From Pyxicephalus adspersus (taxonomy: Eukaryota; Chordata; Amphibia; Anura; Pyxicephalidae): a stretch of DNA of 64,000 nucleotides. The notes below the pieces were generated by a model. The model saw only the letters and a list, made by a program, of their open reading frames with translations. It was not told where the DNA came from and searched no databases. A program made the translations under genes and the position numbers. Below, piece after piece: positions 54,191 through 64,000 of the stretch; within the stretch, counting starts at the first letter, position 1; each line of letters opens with the position of its first letter. The DNA lies in assembly GCF_032062135.1 (NCBI RefSeq), contig NC_092861.1:116941365-117005364 (forward strand), written 5' to 3'.

Positions 54191-55409
54191 AGTGTAATCT
54201 TCATTGCTCTCTATGTCCAGGCTTATGCAGTTTGGACTTTAATATACGGTAGTAATCAAACTATATGGGTACTCTGAAGGCCGAGTATATGCGTGACTGG
54301 TGACCCAGCTCTATAACTTTCATATATTTTAAAAAAGAAATAACACAATCTTTACTTTAACTTCGATTTCAGAGAACAGATAATTGCTTTTAGAACTCTA
54401 ATCTCCAGGACACTTTTAATAAAACCGTAGTCCAAACAAGAAGTTACCATTTTGTAGAGGTTACTAGGTTGTACTTCTAAGAAGTGTTAAATAGTCATTT
54501 TGTGTAGGGTTCTAGTAAAAATCACTTTAACTTTTCATTCCTTTGTTGTAGGTTGTGGCCCTTGGTGTCCTTATTTACAATGCAGGAGTAATGGTCCTGC
54601 ATTGTAGTTATGTTGCTATTCTGGTGATGGATAGGCACAACTTATTAAAGAAAAGTCTTTGGGAAAAACGGTCACACAGAAGGAGGAAGCCTAAGGAAGT
54701 GATAGATAAAGTAAATAAAAGTTCTTTTTATGGGTACCCTAGGCTAATATTAAGCATTTACCCTCGTGGTGAGGCAGTGTCCCACCACAGGGGTAGTTTT
54801 ATTATGTACCAGGACTTTGTTTAAGGTATTTAAACTCCTAACATATATTAAACCTAAATTCAAATAATTAAAAAGGCAAATCCCGACTCTTTTGTTCAAT
54901 GAAAGCTGTTTATGTGGCACCGAAATTCCTTAGTGTTATTGTCTTTTCTTCCAGAATAGGATGTTCTGTTAAAGACCCATCTGTTCAGGCCATAAACACA
55001 AACAAATCTTTATCAGTACTGCCATTTTGAACCAGTGAGAAAGAGTGAGTCATAATTTACCATCTGCTTGTGAGGAAATAAACAAACTGAATAATATACT
55101 TGCGCTTCAAAATTAAAAAGAGTTCATTTCTTGTAGCAAATATGAGTCAATAGGTCCTTTATTTAAGGTCTCCCAATCAGATCTATGATCCTACTTCTAC
55201 TTATGGTCCCCCCATGCCATGGCATTTGGAGAACACATTTGCATAATTTTAAATTTTAAAAAGTATGGAATAGTCTACTGGAAAAAGGCAAGCTAATTTA
55301 ATGTAGCATGATAGTTGGTATTCAATGCCAAAGTCAGTTAGGTAGGTCCAAAAATGATAGTCATGGAACATAGTTATATAATTTTAACAGGGCTATTCCT
55401 GAAAATGTT
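54191..55409. other. Background; one unassigned ORF and a short hairpin
   Basis: An 89-codon plus-strand ORF (54555-54824) follows a T-rich tract ending TTGTAG and is basic in its middle, but has no domain I recognise, and I do not call it a gene. Within it ACAATGCAGGA and TCCTGCATTGT (54577-54605) form a perfect 11-bp hairpin. Confidence 0.45.
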
Positions 55410-56069
55410 GGGCCTGACTTCATAAAGCTTCCCAAGACTGGAGAATATGGACTATCATGAAAAAACCTGGATGATCCGGCAAACCTGAAATACCGTATTT
55501 TTCGGACCATAAGACGCACTTTTTTCCCCCCAGAAGTGGGGGGGGAAAGTCCCTGCGTCTTATGGTCCAAATGTAGCCTAAACATGTTTCCTTCTTACCT
55601 CTCATCTGTTCCTCTGTGCCCGGGCCATCTTCTCCACAGTTTCCTCCTCTGCTTGAGCATGGGTATCCTCCCCAGGTGCTGTCCCGTCCCCCCTGTATAG
55701 CCCCCCCCTCCGCCTTTTCTCCTGTCTCCTGTTCAGCGCGGCCAGAGTGACTGTGACTCCTGTCACTCTTGTATCTTGCTCCCGGCGTCCTCCCACTCTC
55801 AGCATGATTGGCTGACAAAGTCATGCTGGTTCTAAATGCTGCTGTTTACTTTACAGGGTTTATTACATGTGTTTATGACTGTGCTGTTGGTTTTTAATGC
55901 ACATAAAATATTTTAGGACACTATTTGTTTCAGAATCTTGTTTTTCTTCATTTCCCTTCTCTAAAAACTGGTGCGTCTTATAGTCCAGTGCGTCTTATGG
56001 TCCGAAAAATGCGGTAGATCTGGTCCAGTATTGAAAATACTTCTCCAGTCTTGGAGACCTTTATTAGGT
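55410..56069. mobile_element. Palindromic MITE interrupted by a second MITE
   Basis: The outer copy runs 55410-55490 and resumes at 56017-56069 (GATCTGGTCCAG ... CTCCAGTCTTGGAGACCTTT). Joined over one TA, its text matches the uninterrupted copy at 7407-7629, proving the insert arrived later. Confidence 0.8.
55493..56014. mobile_element. TA-flanked MITE, CCGTATTTTTCG family, copy 2
   Basis: 522 bp; left CCGTATTTTTCGGACCATAA, right the complement ending CCGAAAAATGCGG, with TA at 55491-55492 and 56015-56016. Interior GC-rich and unlike that of 1785-2396, lacking its 29-bp arrays, so only the ends are shared. Overlapping minus-strand ORFs are incidental. Confidence 0.82.
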
Positions 56070-57584
56070 TTTCTAACACAATGGACAACAGAAGCTAGAA
56101 CTTTAACTTACACTTTCTGGTCTCCAATCACTTCCTGGTAATGGTAAAAAAAACCTTAGATTTCAATACAAAGGTATGAATAATAAATACAATTTTTTTC
56201 CATAAAAATTAGGTTGAATTAAGAAGCAACTCAGAACGAGATGCTTAAATGAAAGTGAAAACTCAGAAGCACCTGGAAGCAGACTGCATGTATTTTTTAA
56301 AGTTTATGCCAGTTTGTGTAAGCCTTTTTAGTGATGTAGAAGCTGTAGTAATAGGTAGTAGTAGTTAGACTTATTAATTAATATGCTGTATTCTTCTATG
56401 TTTGTAATGAGGTCTAATAGCAGATGATTTCAAGATAAACATTGCAAATGAATGAACTGAAATGAAGGCTCTGTAATCACTAATACGTCATTACTTGTAT
56501 TGTTAGCATGCTATTTATACAGACATAGGTGCAACAACTAATCTTACATATTATACTGAGATTCTGCCACTGGGGGATAGTGGTATGTTGAGTACTTGTA
56601 TCATGTATTATTCTTTCTAGTGTAAATAAATGGTTATGATCCAATTTTTCTCTATGTTCCTGATGCTTCCCAATCCCACAAGTGTGCTTTAAATGATGCT
56701 GGCTATTAGAATTGGAATATTTAGCAAAATAGAATAGGAAATCTCTGGATTGAAGGAGCAAAGACTGGTTTAGTAATATGATATTTTAATGTCCTGTTTT
56801 GGTGGATATAAGTTGTTTTTTTAGCTCAACTGTCAGCCTTGCCATTTATTTAAATAGATGTGTATTTTTTCAGTTCGACCTACTGAGTTTGGTAATTACC
56901 AATAGGTGATCAAAATCTTGATTTTCCATATCTCTGCTGAAGGACTTGAAATTGAAATAGTATATGTTTATATGTATTTTTATTTTTACTTACAAATGTT
57001 GTTTAAAACATTTTGTTTCAGTCCTAACCCTTAAACATTCTCTTTAAAAATAGTAAAATGTACATTTACCATAAATAAACGTTCCTTGTGCGCAATTTAG
57101 GTTGTCTCATTGAACCAGAAAATATGCGAAGTATGTAGCTACGTGGAAATATTTCATATGGAAGAAAAATATATTAAATGGTGTTGTGCACAGCAATTAT
57201 ATAGCTCCCCAGTCCAGAGCAGCAGCATACCAATTACAAGTAAAATCCAATTATATTTTAAAGTTCACATATGAAAATGCAATACCGTGTCACATCCTCA
57301 CAGCACAAGCCAGGAAACGATAATCAGAAAACATAAGGTACATCCAGAAATGAATAAGCTCTTGTTATAGGGGCCATGCAAAACAAATCTGAAGTCAGAT
57401 AGTCCAATATATGTACTGTAAGGTAAGTGAAAGAAATAAAAATGCTTACTGATAATTTTATATATAATCTTTTCTCTTTCATTGGAGAAATCCAAAGCAA
57501 TCTCAACAGAAATATATCTCATCAAAGTTATTTTATGTGGACATGTATCTAAACCAAATCACTTAAACTAAACATGTTGTTGTA
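56070..57584. other. AT-rich background, no gene seen
   Basis: No supportable feature. Confidence 0.5.
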
Positions 57585-57990
57585 CATATTCTTGTAATGC
57601 CAAATGTCATTTGCTTTGACTTGGACTAAGCTTGGTTGCTTGCTGCCTGCCCTAACCTGTGCCTGGACCCCAACTATGATTGACTTCATCTGTTCATGCC
57701 ACCTGCCTGCTGGACTTGGACTACGCTTGTGTGCCGTATGCCCTGATTCCCCTGGTGCCACATAGACTCCATGCCTCAGGTGTTCCTGTGCTATCTGCCT
57801 GTGGAGAATCTGACTCCCTCACAGCAAGGGCTGGACCAGCAGCAATAAGTGATGATAAATGGCTGGGACATGAGGTGGACGTGGATGTTGGGATGGGCAG
57901 GGCAAGGGTGTGGACAGCAAGCATGCTCCACATCAGTTCTGCACAGCGGCCCACTTTTGGCTGCGTCCACCACTGCCTTTACCCTTTGTG
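57585..57990 (+). repeat. LTR-like remnant without clear ends
   Basis: C/T-rich, non-coding text (GCCTGCCCTAACCTGTGCCT, CTGCCTGCTGGACTTGGAC) of the kind found in the U5/leader regions of LTR elements, just before the repeat-bearing region at 57990. Ends and class are not determined. Confidence 0.35.
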
Positions 57991-58745
57991 ACAGAGTGTC
58001 CCTAAAAAGTCAGGAAAGTGTATAAAGGCTGCAGGGAAAGAGTGTGTTTGGATAGGTTTTTGGAAGAAAACAGGTTCTTTAGGGCCCTGGAGCCGGCCAA
58101 GGGAGTGAAAGGGTGGGTTCCTTGGCCCAACCCAATCCTGATTTATATGCACCTTCACTAAGGTGCAAGGAGAGAGGGAATTGATCAGCAAGAGGCTAAG
58201 GGAAGTGATCAGCAAGAGGCTGAGAGATGTGATCAGCCAGAGGGTTCCAGGCTAAGAGAGAGAGCCAGAGGGTTCCAGGCTGAGAGAACCAGAGGGTTCC
58301 AGGCTGTGACAGAGCCAGAGGGTTCCAGGCTGGGAGAGAGCCAGAGTGTTCCAGGCTGAAGAGAGAGCCAGAGTGTTCCAGGCTGAACAGAGAGCCAGAG
58401 TGTTCCAGGCTGAGAGAGAGACAGAGTCTTCCAGGCTGAGAGAGAGCCAGAGTGTTCCAGGCTGAGAGAGAGCCAGGGGATTCCAGGAAAACCAGCGGCC
58501 AAAAAGTACTACAAAGTTGTGAGTTAACAGTACTGATATAGTGTGTGTTAGTAAGAGAGGGCACCTAAGTGAGGTAGCCAGATGACCAGCTGGGCTACTG
58601 TTTATTGTTTTGTTGTGAAGTGCTGGAGTGTGTGCGTAACACTTGCCTAAACAAAATAAAATTGCTGTTATTTTGGACTGCTGCCTCCAATCTGCCCTGT
58701 AAGCATCCCGTTATCATGAGCAACCCTCTGTGAGAACACCTTCCA
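57991..58745 (+). repeat. LTR-like region with VNTR and poly-A signal
   Basis: Starts near TGTGACAGAGTGTCCC and contains the tandem array 58237-58490 and AATAAA at 58655-58660 followed by T/G-rich sequence. Could be a non-autonomous LTR element, but I could not match both ends or find a duplication. Confidence 0.4.
58237..58490. repeat. About 26-bp minisatellite (10 units)
   Basis: Units of CCAGAGNGTTCCAGGCTGAG plus a GAGAGAG spacer start near 58237, 58265, 58289, 58315, 58341, 58368, 58395, 58421, 58447 and 58473; spacing varies 24-28 bp. It makes repetitive open frames on the minus strand (LEHSGSL-type), which I regard as by-products. Confidence 0.92.
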
Positions 58746-59084
58746 TACTTCCATCTAAAACCAAAAAAAAAATAAAGCTATGCTTTTTCCTAAATTTTAA
58801 AGCATATCTAAATTCAAAAAAAAATATGTATTAAATTGCAGCTTGTAAGTACTTGGATGTGGTGACCTTATTATTTTACGTCCTGCATTTGACAGAGCTG
58901 ACCTACTGGACTGTATTAATAGAAGTCATTCTGTTCTCCTGTAAACTTCTCTCTTTCTACCCATTTAGGGAGGGAGGATGGATTTTCTAGTTCAACGAGG
59001 ATAGCTGTAAAGACCAATAACATTGCTTAAGATACCATTCAGTGAACAGAAAGGTACAAGGACACTAGAACAACAATATAAAAA
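58746..59084. other. Background, no gene seen
   Basis: No supportable feature. Confidence 0.4.
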
Positions 59085-59906
59085 CATATAGGAGGAACAT
59101 GGGAATTTTTTGGCAGTATTCAATAGAAAATGAAACATAAATGTATTTTTTAAAATTTTATTTAAAAAAACAGTTTTAAGTATAAAACCATATCACAATA
59201 TTAGGTGTTAAACTTGTTTGAAGTTTGGGGAAAAGTTGGGGAAAACCAGTCCGCTTCCTCAGGAGTCAAGAGAACCCATACTTTACATTTGAATAAATAT
59301 CTAATGTTTTTCCATTCAGTATTCCAATTTTCAAACACTGTACATATTCAATTGATGACGTATTATTATACACTTACATTTTACCTGTAGCTCTCCCCCC
59401 TCTACATGTAATGAGACATACCCACAATGTTTTAGTGGCCACAAGGCAGAGTGAAAAAAAAATGTGGATTCAATCACCTTTGCTTATCAAGTTCGGCAAT
59501 CATTTTTTCCCCATAATTGTAATGCCAATTTAAATTATTACCAAATCTATAAACAAAATTTCAATTCAAACAAATTAACCACCATACATTTATTCAGTTC
59601 ATTCCAGAACAATTCTATCCTCATTTTAGTTGTTTGAATCCACATTTCTTACCTTTGCCTAGATTTCCTGAGGAAGCAGACTGTTTTCCTCGAAACGCGT
59701 AGAAAATGTTTCAGATAGAGTCCCCAACTTGTTTGGAATTTCACACCTAACATGGGGATATGGTTTTATACTGTGATTTTGAAAGGAACTAAGAAAATAA
59801 ATGTCATGGTCTTATAAATGTTTGTTTTAATAGAATTTCAAATAGTACATTTATGTTTCATTTTTTATTGAATACTGCCAAAAAAGTCCCATGTTCCTCC
59901 TATATG
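59085..59906. mobile_element. 822-bp fold-back element with long inverted arms
   Basis: The outer 16 bp CATATAGGAGGAACAT and ATGTTCCTCCTATATG are perfect complements and the match continues inwards for at least 80 bp with some mismatches (TTTTTGGCAGTATTCAATA, ATGAAACATAAATGTA). Further in, both arms carry AACTTGTTTG and the CCTGAGGAAGC motif (minus strand in the left arm at about 59246-59264, plus at 59668). No transposase. Long arms with TATA-like borders suggest a DNA transposon derivative. Confidence 0.8.
59668..59702 (+). repeat. Recurrent hairpin motif, copy 5
   Basis: CCTGAGGAAGCAGACTGTTT, TCCTCGAAACGCGTAG. GAGGA pairs with TCCTC, a stem unlike copies 1 and 3, followed by the same GAAACGCGT. 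Confidence 0.6.
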
Positions 59907-60976
59907 ATTGTATATTGTCTTATGAGGACACAAAGGTCAAGTTGGATTTTTCTTTATCTGTGCATTTAAATTATTTTGTTTGCTTTATGTTGTGATGCAC
60001 CTGAATTATAATTATAAAGATTTGTAAAGTTACTGAAAAAAGAGGGCAATTTAAGATCAAAAAAGCCCTTATGTGTTTGTGGACAAAGGTACTGTCAGAT
60101 GTACAAACCCTCCTGGTATTTGTTAGATGGCTTATTGTATAGTAATTTTACCAGCCAGATATAGTGAGATCATTTTACCATCCAGATAGAATGAAAAACT
60201 TTGCTTGATGACGATGATCATTATGATGCCTGGTTGGTAAGGTACACTACTGCTTATCATTTTGCAGAATTCTCATCCTACCATTTCCTGTCACAATTAG
60301 TTAAGGCTATGTACCACTAACCCAACCTATCTACAGTTTTCTGGTGTAGAAAACGTGCTACTTCAGTGTATTTTGGCGAACTGGATAAAGCTATTGCTAT
60401 AAGATTTATTAGGTTTTGTTTGCCATTAACTTCTTTGCACCTCTCTGGTTTGATGCATTTCATGCTGCATGCTTCCAGCTTCTTTGAAGATTATATTGCC
60501 CTTTGCAGATTGCCAAAAACAATACATAACATCTTAAAAGCACTTCTGGAAGTGACCTTTGTTGATTCAAGCTGCTGGTGCTGTCGTCAGCATTGCATAA
60601 TTTGGTCTAGACATTTTCTCCCATCGCTTTCAATCTCATTAGTCTATATTTCTGTATGGGTAAGCATAGGAATAGATTAAATGGATTCACTTTGAATCTT
60701 CAGAATATTATATCACTAAAAAACATGCTAGAAAATGCTACTAAATATTAGTCGAAAAATAACATTGAAAAAACTCTGTAGCCTAACTGCATAATAATAT
60801 TAAAATGACAAACATTGTACAATGTAAATCAATGATCGAAAATTTGATTGGAAAAAACTAAGTTCTTTTCTTCTACATTTATTTAATTAGACCCATTCAT
60901 TACTTGCATTAAACCATTAGAAGTATTCTGAATATCCAAAAGAAAATCCATGTTTTACCTATGCAGAGCAAAGCAA
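59907..60976. other. AT-rich background, no gene seen
   Basis: A 104-codon plus ORF at 60366-60680 has no recognisable domain; not called. Confidence 0.45.
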
Positions 60977-60981
60977 CAAAT

Positions 60982-61582
60982 TGTCACGGTCCCTCCCGTG
61001 ACTGAGGTTAGAAGATCTGAGAGACTGGCTACACGTGAGGTTATCTGACAGTCCCTTTGTTTTCACTTGTTTCTGTGTTGTTGTTTGTAATGACCACACC
61101 TCTTGTCCCAGCTTCAGCTTGTGGTCATTACTCCTCCTCTATTTAGTCTGGCCTCACACTTTATGCTATGCGATTTATACTCTCCGCTTGGATGTGGAAG
61201 AGCTGGTGTGTAGTCTTCTCCTGAGTTTTTGCTCATCTATTTTCTATTGAAGATAAGTTGTACTGCTCTTGGTATTTTGTTGTTCACTTGTGCTCATGGT
61301 TACTGGGCCTCAGGGATATGCTAGTTCGTTCATCTGGAAATGAACCAGTAGTCTCAAACCCTGCCACTACTCCTAGGGCAATTCAGGGCAACTAGGGCCT
61401 AGTTTCCGTTGTATGAGTATTCCCACTTTCAGGGTCTATTCAAACTGACAGGAGTCAGGGCTAGGTTTAGGGTTTTCGTAGGTGGTGACTGTTTCCCTCT
61501 CCCTTCCCTTTGAAGCCTAGTTCCTTGTCTTCATTCCTCTATTTTTATTCAGGTGTTCCTCTTACCTCCACACATCGTGACA
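60982..61582 (+). mobile_element. Solo LTR with 5-bp target duplication
   Basis: 601 bp starting TGTCACGGTCCCTCCCGTGA and ending CATCGTGACA; the termini TGTCACG/CGTGACA are perfect inverted repeats. Identical CAAAT flanks lie at 60977-60981 and 61583-61587. The interior has a TATTTAG box (about 61140) and no coding capacity. Most likely a Gypsy-type LTR left by recombination. Intact ends and duplication suggest it is fairly young. Confidence 0.88.
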
Positions 61583-61587
61583 CAAAT

Positions 61588-62030
61588 TCACATAATTGTC
61601 ACTCCCCCCAGTTGTATATATTCACCTACCTCTAACCTCCCTATTCTATTTGGCTGTTGGAAGAGCAGAAAGAAAGCCAACTATATTCTATGCAACTTGG
61701 GGTTTACACTAGACTAAAGATGAAGATATCTTGATTTTGTAATTTATAAATATATATTTTTTCCAGAATTGTAAAATTCAGGTTAAACTTTATGCCCCAA
61801 AAGTTTTGTTAATATTGGACAGAGTGGGTAGGGAAACTGTCCTTCTGGTCAGAGTATGTAAATACTGTTCAGAAGTATTCAGAGATACAAAGTAACATTA
61901 TAGCTTTTTGTATTAATTCTGCTTCATTTATCTGCATATCAGAGAGGTGAACTTCAAATCTGATGTCCGGTGAAGCAACCTCACAAGTGGAAAGAAAATT
62001 ATTCTGTATTTATTAGTATTTGTTTCCATA
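61588..62030. other. AT-rich background, no gene seen
   Basis: No supportable feature. Confidence 0.45.
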
Positions 62031-62032
62031 TA

Positions 62033-62447
62033 CAGGTAGTCCCTGGGCTACATAGGAGATAGGGACTGTAGGTTGGTTCTTAAGTTTGTAAGATGTAAGA
62101 TGTTTGTCTCAACATATTATTGGACAGAAAGGTGTCAGTTACTGTAAAAAATCCTCACTGTAAATGATTCAAAAACAAAGCAAAAAAAAAAAACTTCATG
62201 GAGCCTAGACATTTATTAACGTTTGGAGCAAGCTGTGCTTTTATATGCAAAAAGAAACAACTGCAGACTTTGTCTTGGTCATTAAAGAGTTACAAGAGGT
62301 TGAAAAAACAGCAAAAGACTTCTGCAAGTCATGCGATCCGACCCCTCTCCCATGAAGCCTTCGTCCTACACACAAGAGAGCAGGGAATCTCCATTCGTAT
62401 CTAGGAGTCTTTGATATGTTGGATGTCCTGAACTCGGGGACTACCTT
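62033..62447. mobile_element. CAGGTAGTCCC-ended MITE, complete copy
   Basis: 415 bp: left CAGGTAGTCCCTGGGC, right GGGGACTACCTT, flanked by TA at 62031-62032 and 62448-62449. Tc1/mariner-like borders. The 68-codon ORF inside has no motif. A truncated copy is at 8077. Confidence 0.75.
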
Positions 62448-62449
62448 TA

Positions 62450-63951
62450 TATCTCTTTTTGTTTAATAATTTTGTTCATTATTATTTTTCAGTGTCACAT
62501 TTAAAAAGGCACAAAAATAAATAAAAGACCCTAATTAATTTGCAAACATCTTTGCAATGCTTTGTACCAGAAACATTTTATAGCCATTATAGACAGAATG
62601 AATTAGGGAATACAAAATAACATTTTTATCTATACAAAAAACTCCTTTTATTTCAACAGAGAACAAAGACAGTAAATATGTATTTTATACCATGTTTTCT
62701 TTTATACATAAAAAGGCCCTTGGCTGAAATGTAAAAATTGTGATGGTTTATACAAGGCATGGAGGTGTGGGGGCTGAAATGGTTGAAATAAAAAATCGAT
62801 AATGGAAAAACATATGTAGGCTGCCATTTCCAATCTCTCCTCCTTAGAATGTGGTGTCTTTAGCTTTAATATTTTATAGGAATTTGGACTGTATTTTTAC
62901 TGGATGCATGCTTGTGACAGGTTATTGGCTCACAAATAACTACAGCTAGATATTTCCCTTTATCAATACCATCCATTTGTCTATCTATACAGGCTCCAAG
63001 TTGTCCATAACAGCAAGCTATAACCCAAATGAATGATCAAAAAATACCTGACAAGCAATACTGAATAATTAGGGAACATTTATTATTAAGTTCCAAATTA
63101 CACTCCTAATTAGAATAGATGACAGCAACACCAAGTCACCTTTTTTAATTTTTTTACAAGCTGTTTTGAATAAAGAAAACCTGCTGTCCCCATGCATTCT
63201 CTAGTCATTGAAAGACTACACAAAAATGGATGGATCTTTTTCCAGGCTCATGATGGGCGTTCTTTTATCGTCAAAGAAAGTTTGGGATTTCTATGACATA
63301 ACCAGGGATCAGGGAAGGTATATGTAATAGGTAATTCCCTTCTGCATATATAATTACATGCAATGATGGAAAACAAAATTTAAAATATTAACTCATGACA
63401 AATGTATTTACAATACCCTATCTGAATATCTGAATTAATCTTTGAATTTTGCTTATTTTGGACAGAATGATGTGTTCTCTTGATAATCCACACTCCCTTC
63501 CTGGTAATACATTTTTCAAGCTCCTGTTCACCTGCCACAGACTTGATTACAAAATCATGTGTAGTCTCGGTTGGAGATTACACAGGATTCTAATCACCTT
63601 CCCCTGCCCCAAGGTAACAGTATTTGTGCTTGGTGCTAAGCATTAAAGGAAGAAGGTTATTCCCACGTTCTCTGACAGGCAGAAGCAGCAATGGTTGTAC
63701 AGCGGACGTGTCACCAGGTGGGTGTGGGGTCATGTATATATATAAATACAGTTCAGAATTAAAGTAAACCTAAACTGAAAAAACAAAAAAACATGAGATG
63801 GTAATAATAAATGACAAAAGAGACATGCAAAGTCTCTTTTGCCAAAAAACAAACTCCCTGGCTCCTGGTGGCTTTTTGTTTTAGCTCTAAACTTGATGGT
63901 GCATTCACTGTGTAGTACAGAGCTCAGCCCTATATGGGGGTTGCAACAAAC
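62450..63951. other. AT-rich background, no gene seen
   Basis: No supportable feature. Confidence 0.5.
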
Positions 63952-64000
63952 AGGCCCTGATTTATGAAAACTCTCCAAGGCTGGAGAAGATACACTTTCT
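63952..64000. repeat. Palindromic MITE, cut by the window end
   Basis: GGCCCTGATTTATGAAAACT and CTCCAAGGCTGGAGAAGATA match the left arm of 7407-7629. The remainder lies beyond the window. Confidence 0.7.

Noticed and set aside
54555..54824. Host exon with upstream acceptor-like TTGTAG
   Set aside because: No recognisable domain, weak acceptor context, no partner exon found; left as background.
58196..58564. Minus-strand ORF with LEHSGSLF repeats as a repeat protein
   Set aside because: By-product of the 26-bp minisatellite, with no independent coding signal.
1..64000. tRNA, rRNA, snRNA genes or a host protein-coding gene
   Set aside because: I searched by eye for tRNA box A/B pairs, rRNA words and known exon patterns and found nothing that I can defend.

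Overview
The window looks like vertebrate, non-coding, repeat-rich DNA, most probably from a frog (anuran). The background is AT-rich and full of mobile-element remains: CR1 and L1-clade LINEs, a tyrosine-recombinase (Ngaro/DIRS-type) retrotransposon, solo LTRs, and hAT, Tc1/mariner and PIF/Harbinger elements with many short non-autonomous derivatives. I found no convincing host exon, tRNA, rRNA or CRISPR array. Almost every coding signal belongs to a mobile element. The species assignment is inference from repeat content only.

Layout. 1-8 kb: background with a TA-flanked MITE carrying two different 29-bp tandem arrays (1785-2396), a hAT MITE with a perfect 8-bp target duplication (3674-3963), a decayed CR1 LINE (about 5040-6117) and several copies of a palindromic MITE. 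8-23 kb: an 839-bp Harbinger-like element (8604-9442; sister copy at 40519-41370), a truncated L1 3' end with target duplications (18803-19191), old LTR-like remnants and dispersed repeats. 23.6-31.3 kb: a four-level nest. An old L1 ORF2 is split by a hAT-like element (25242-30827, 8-bp duplication), that by a DD34E Tc1/mariner transposon (26560-30739, TA duplication), and its transposase by a young L1 copy (27152-30062, 15-bp duplication) that keeps an intact ORF1 but has lost most of ORF2.

33.5-40 kb: the main gene-bearing feature, a GC-rich Ngaro-like retrotransposon with four open reading frames: Gag with zinc fingers, reverse transcriptase/RNase H, tyrosine recombinase, and an SGNH-type hydrolase. 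An 880-base N gap (38983-39862) hides most of its right side. Two consensus splice donors in gag and two strong acceptors ahead of the recombinase and hydrolase domains are all in compatible phase. This suggests that Gag-recombinase and Gag-hydrolase proteins could be made by alternative splicing while RT/RNase H is read from unspliced RNA.

40-64 kb: the second Harbinger copy, a broken copy of an uncharacterised multicopy protein family (43811-45000), two solo LTRs with perfect 5-bp duplications (47685-48377 and 60982-61582), long inverted-repeat elements (49433-49630, 59085-59906), a CpG-rich MITE (53974-54190), a MITE-in-MITE insertion (55410-56069), a VNTR in an LTR-like region (58237-58490) and a CAGGTAGTCCC-ended MITE (62033-62447).
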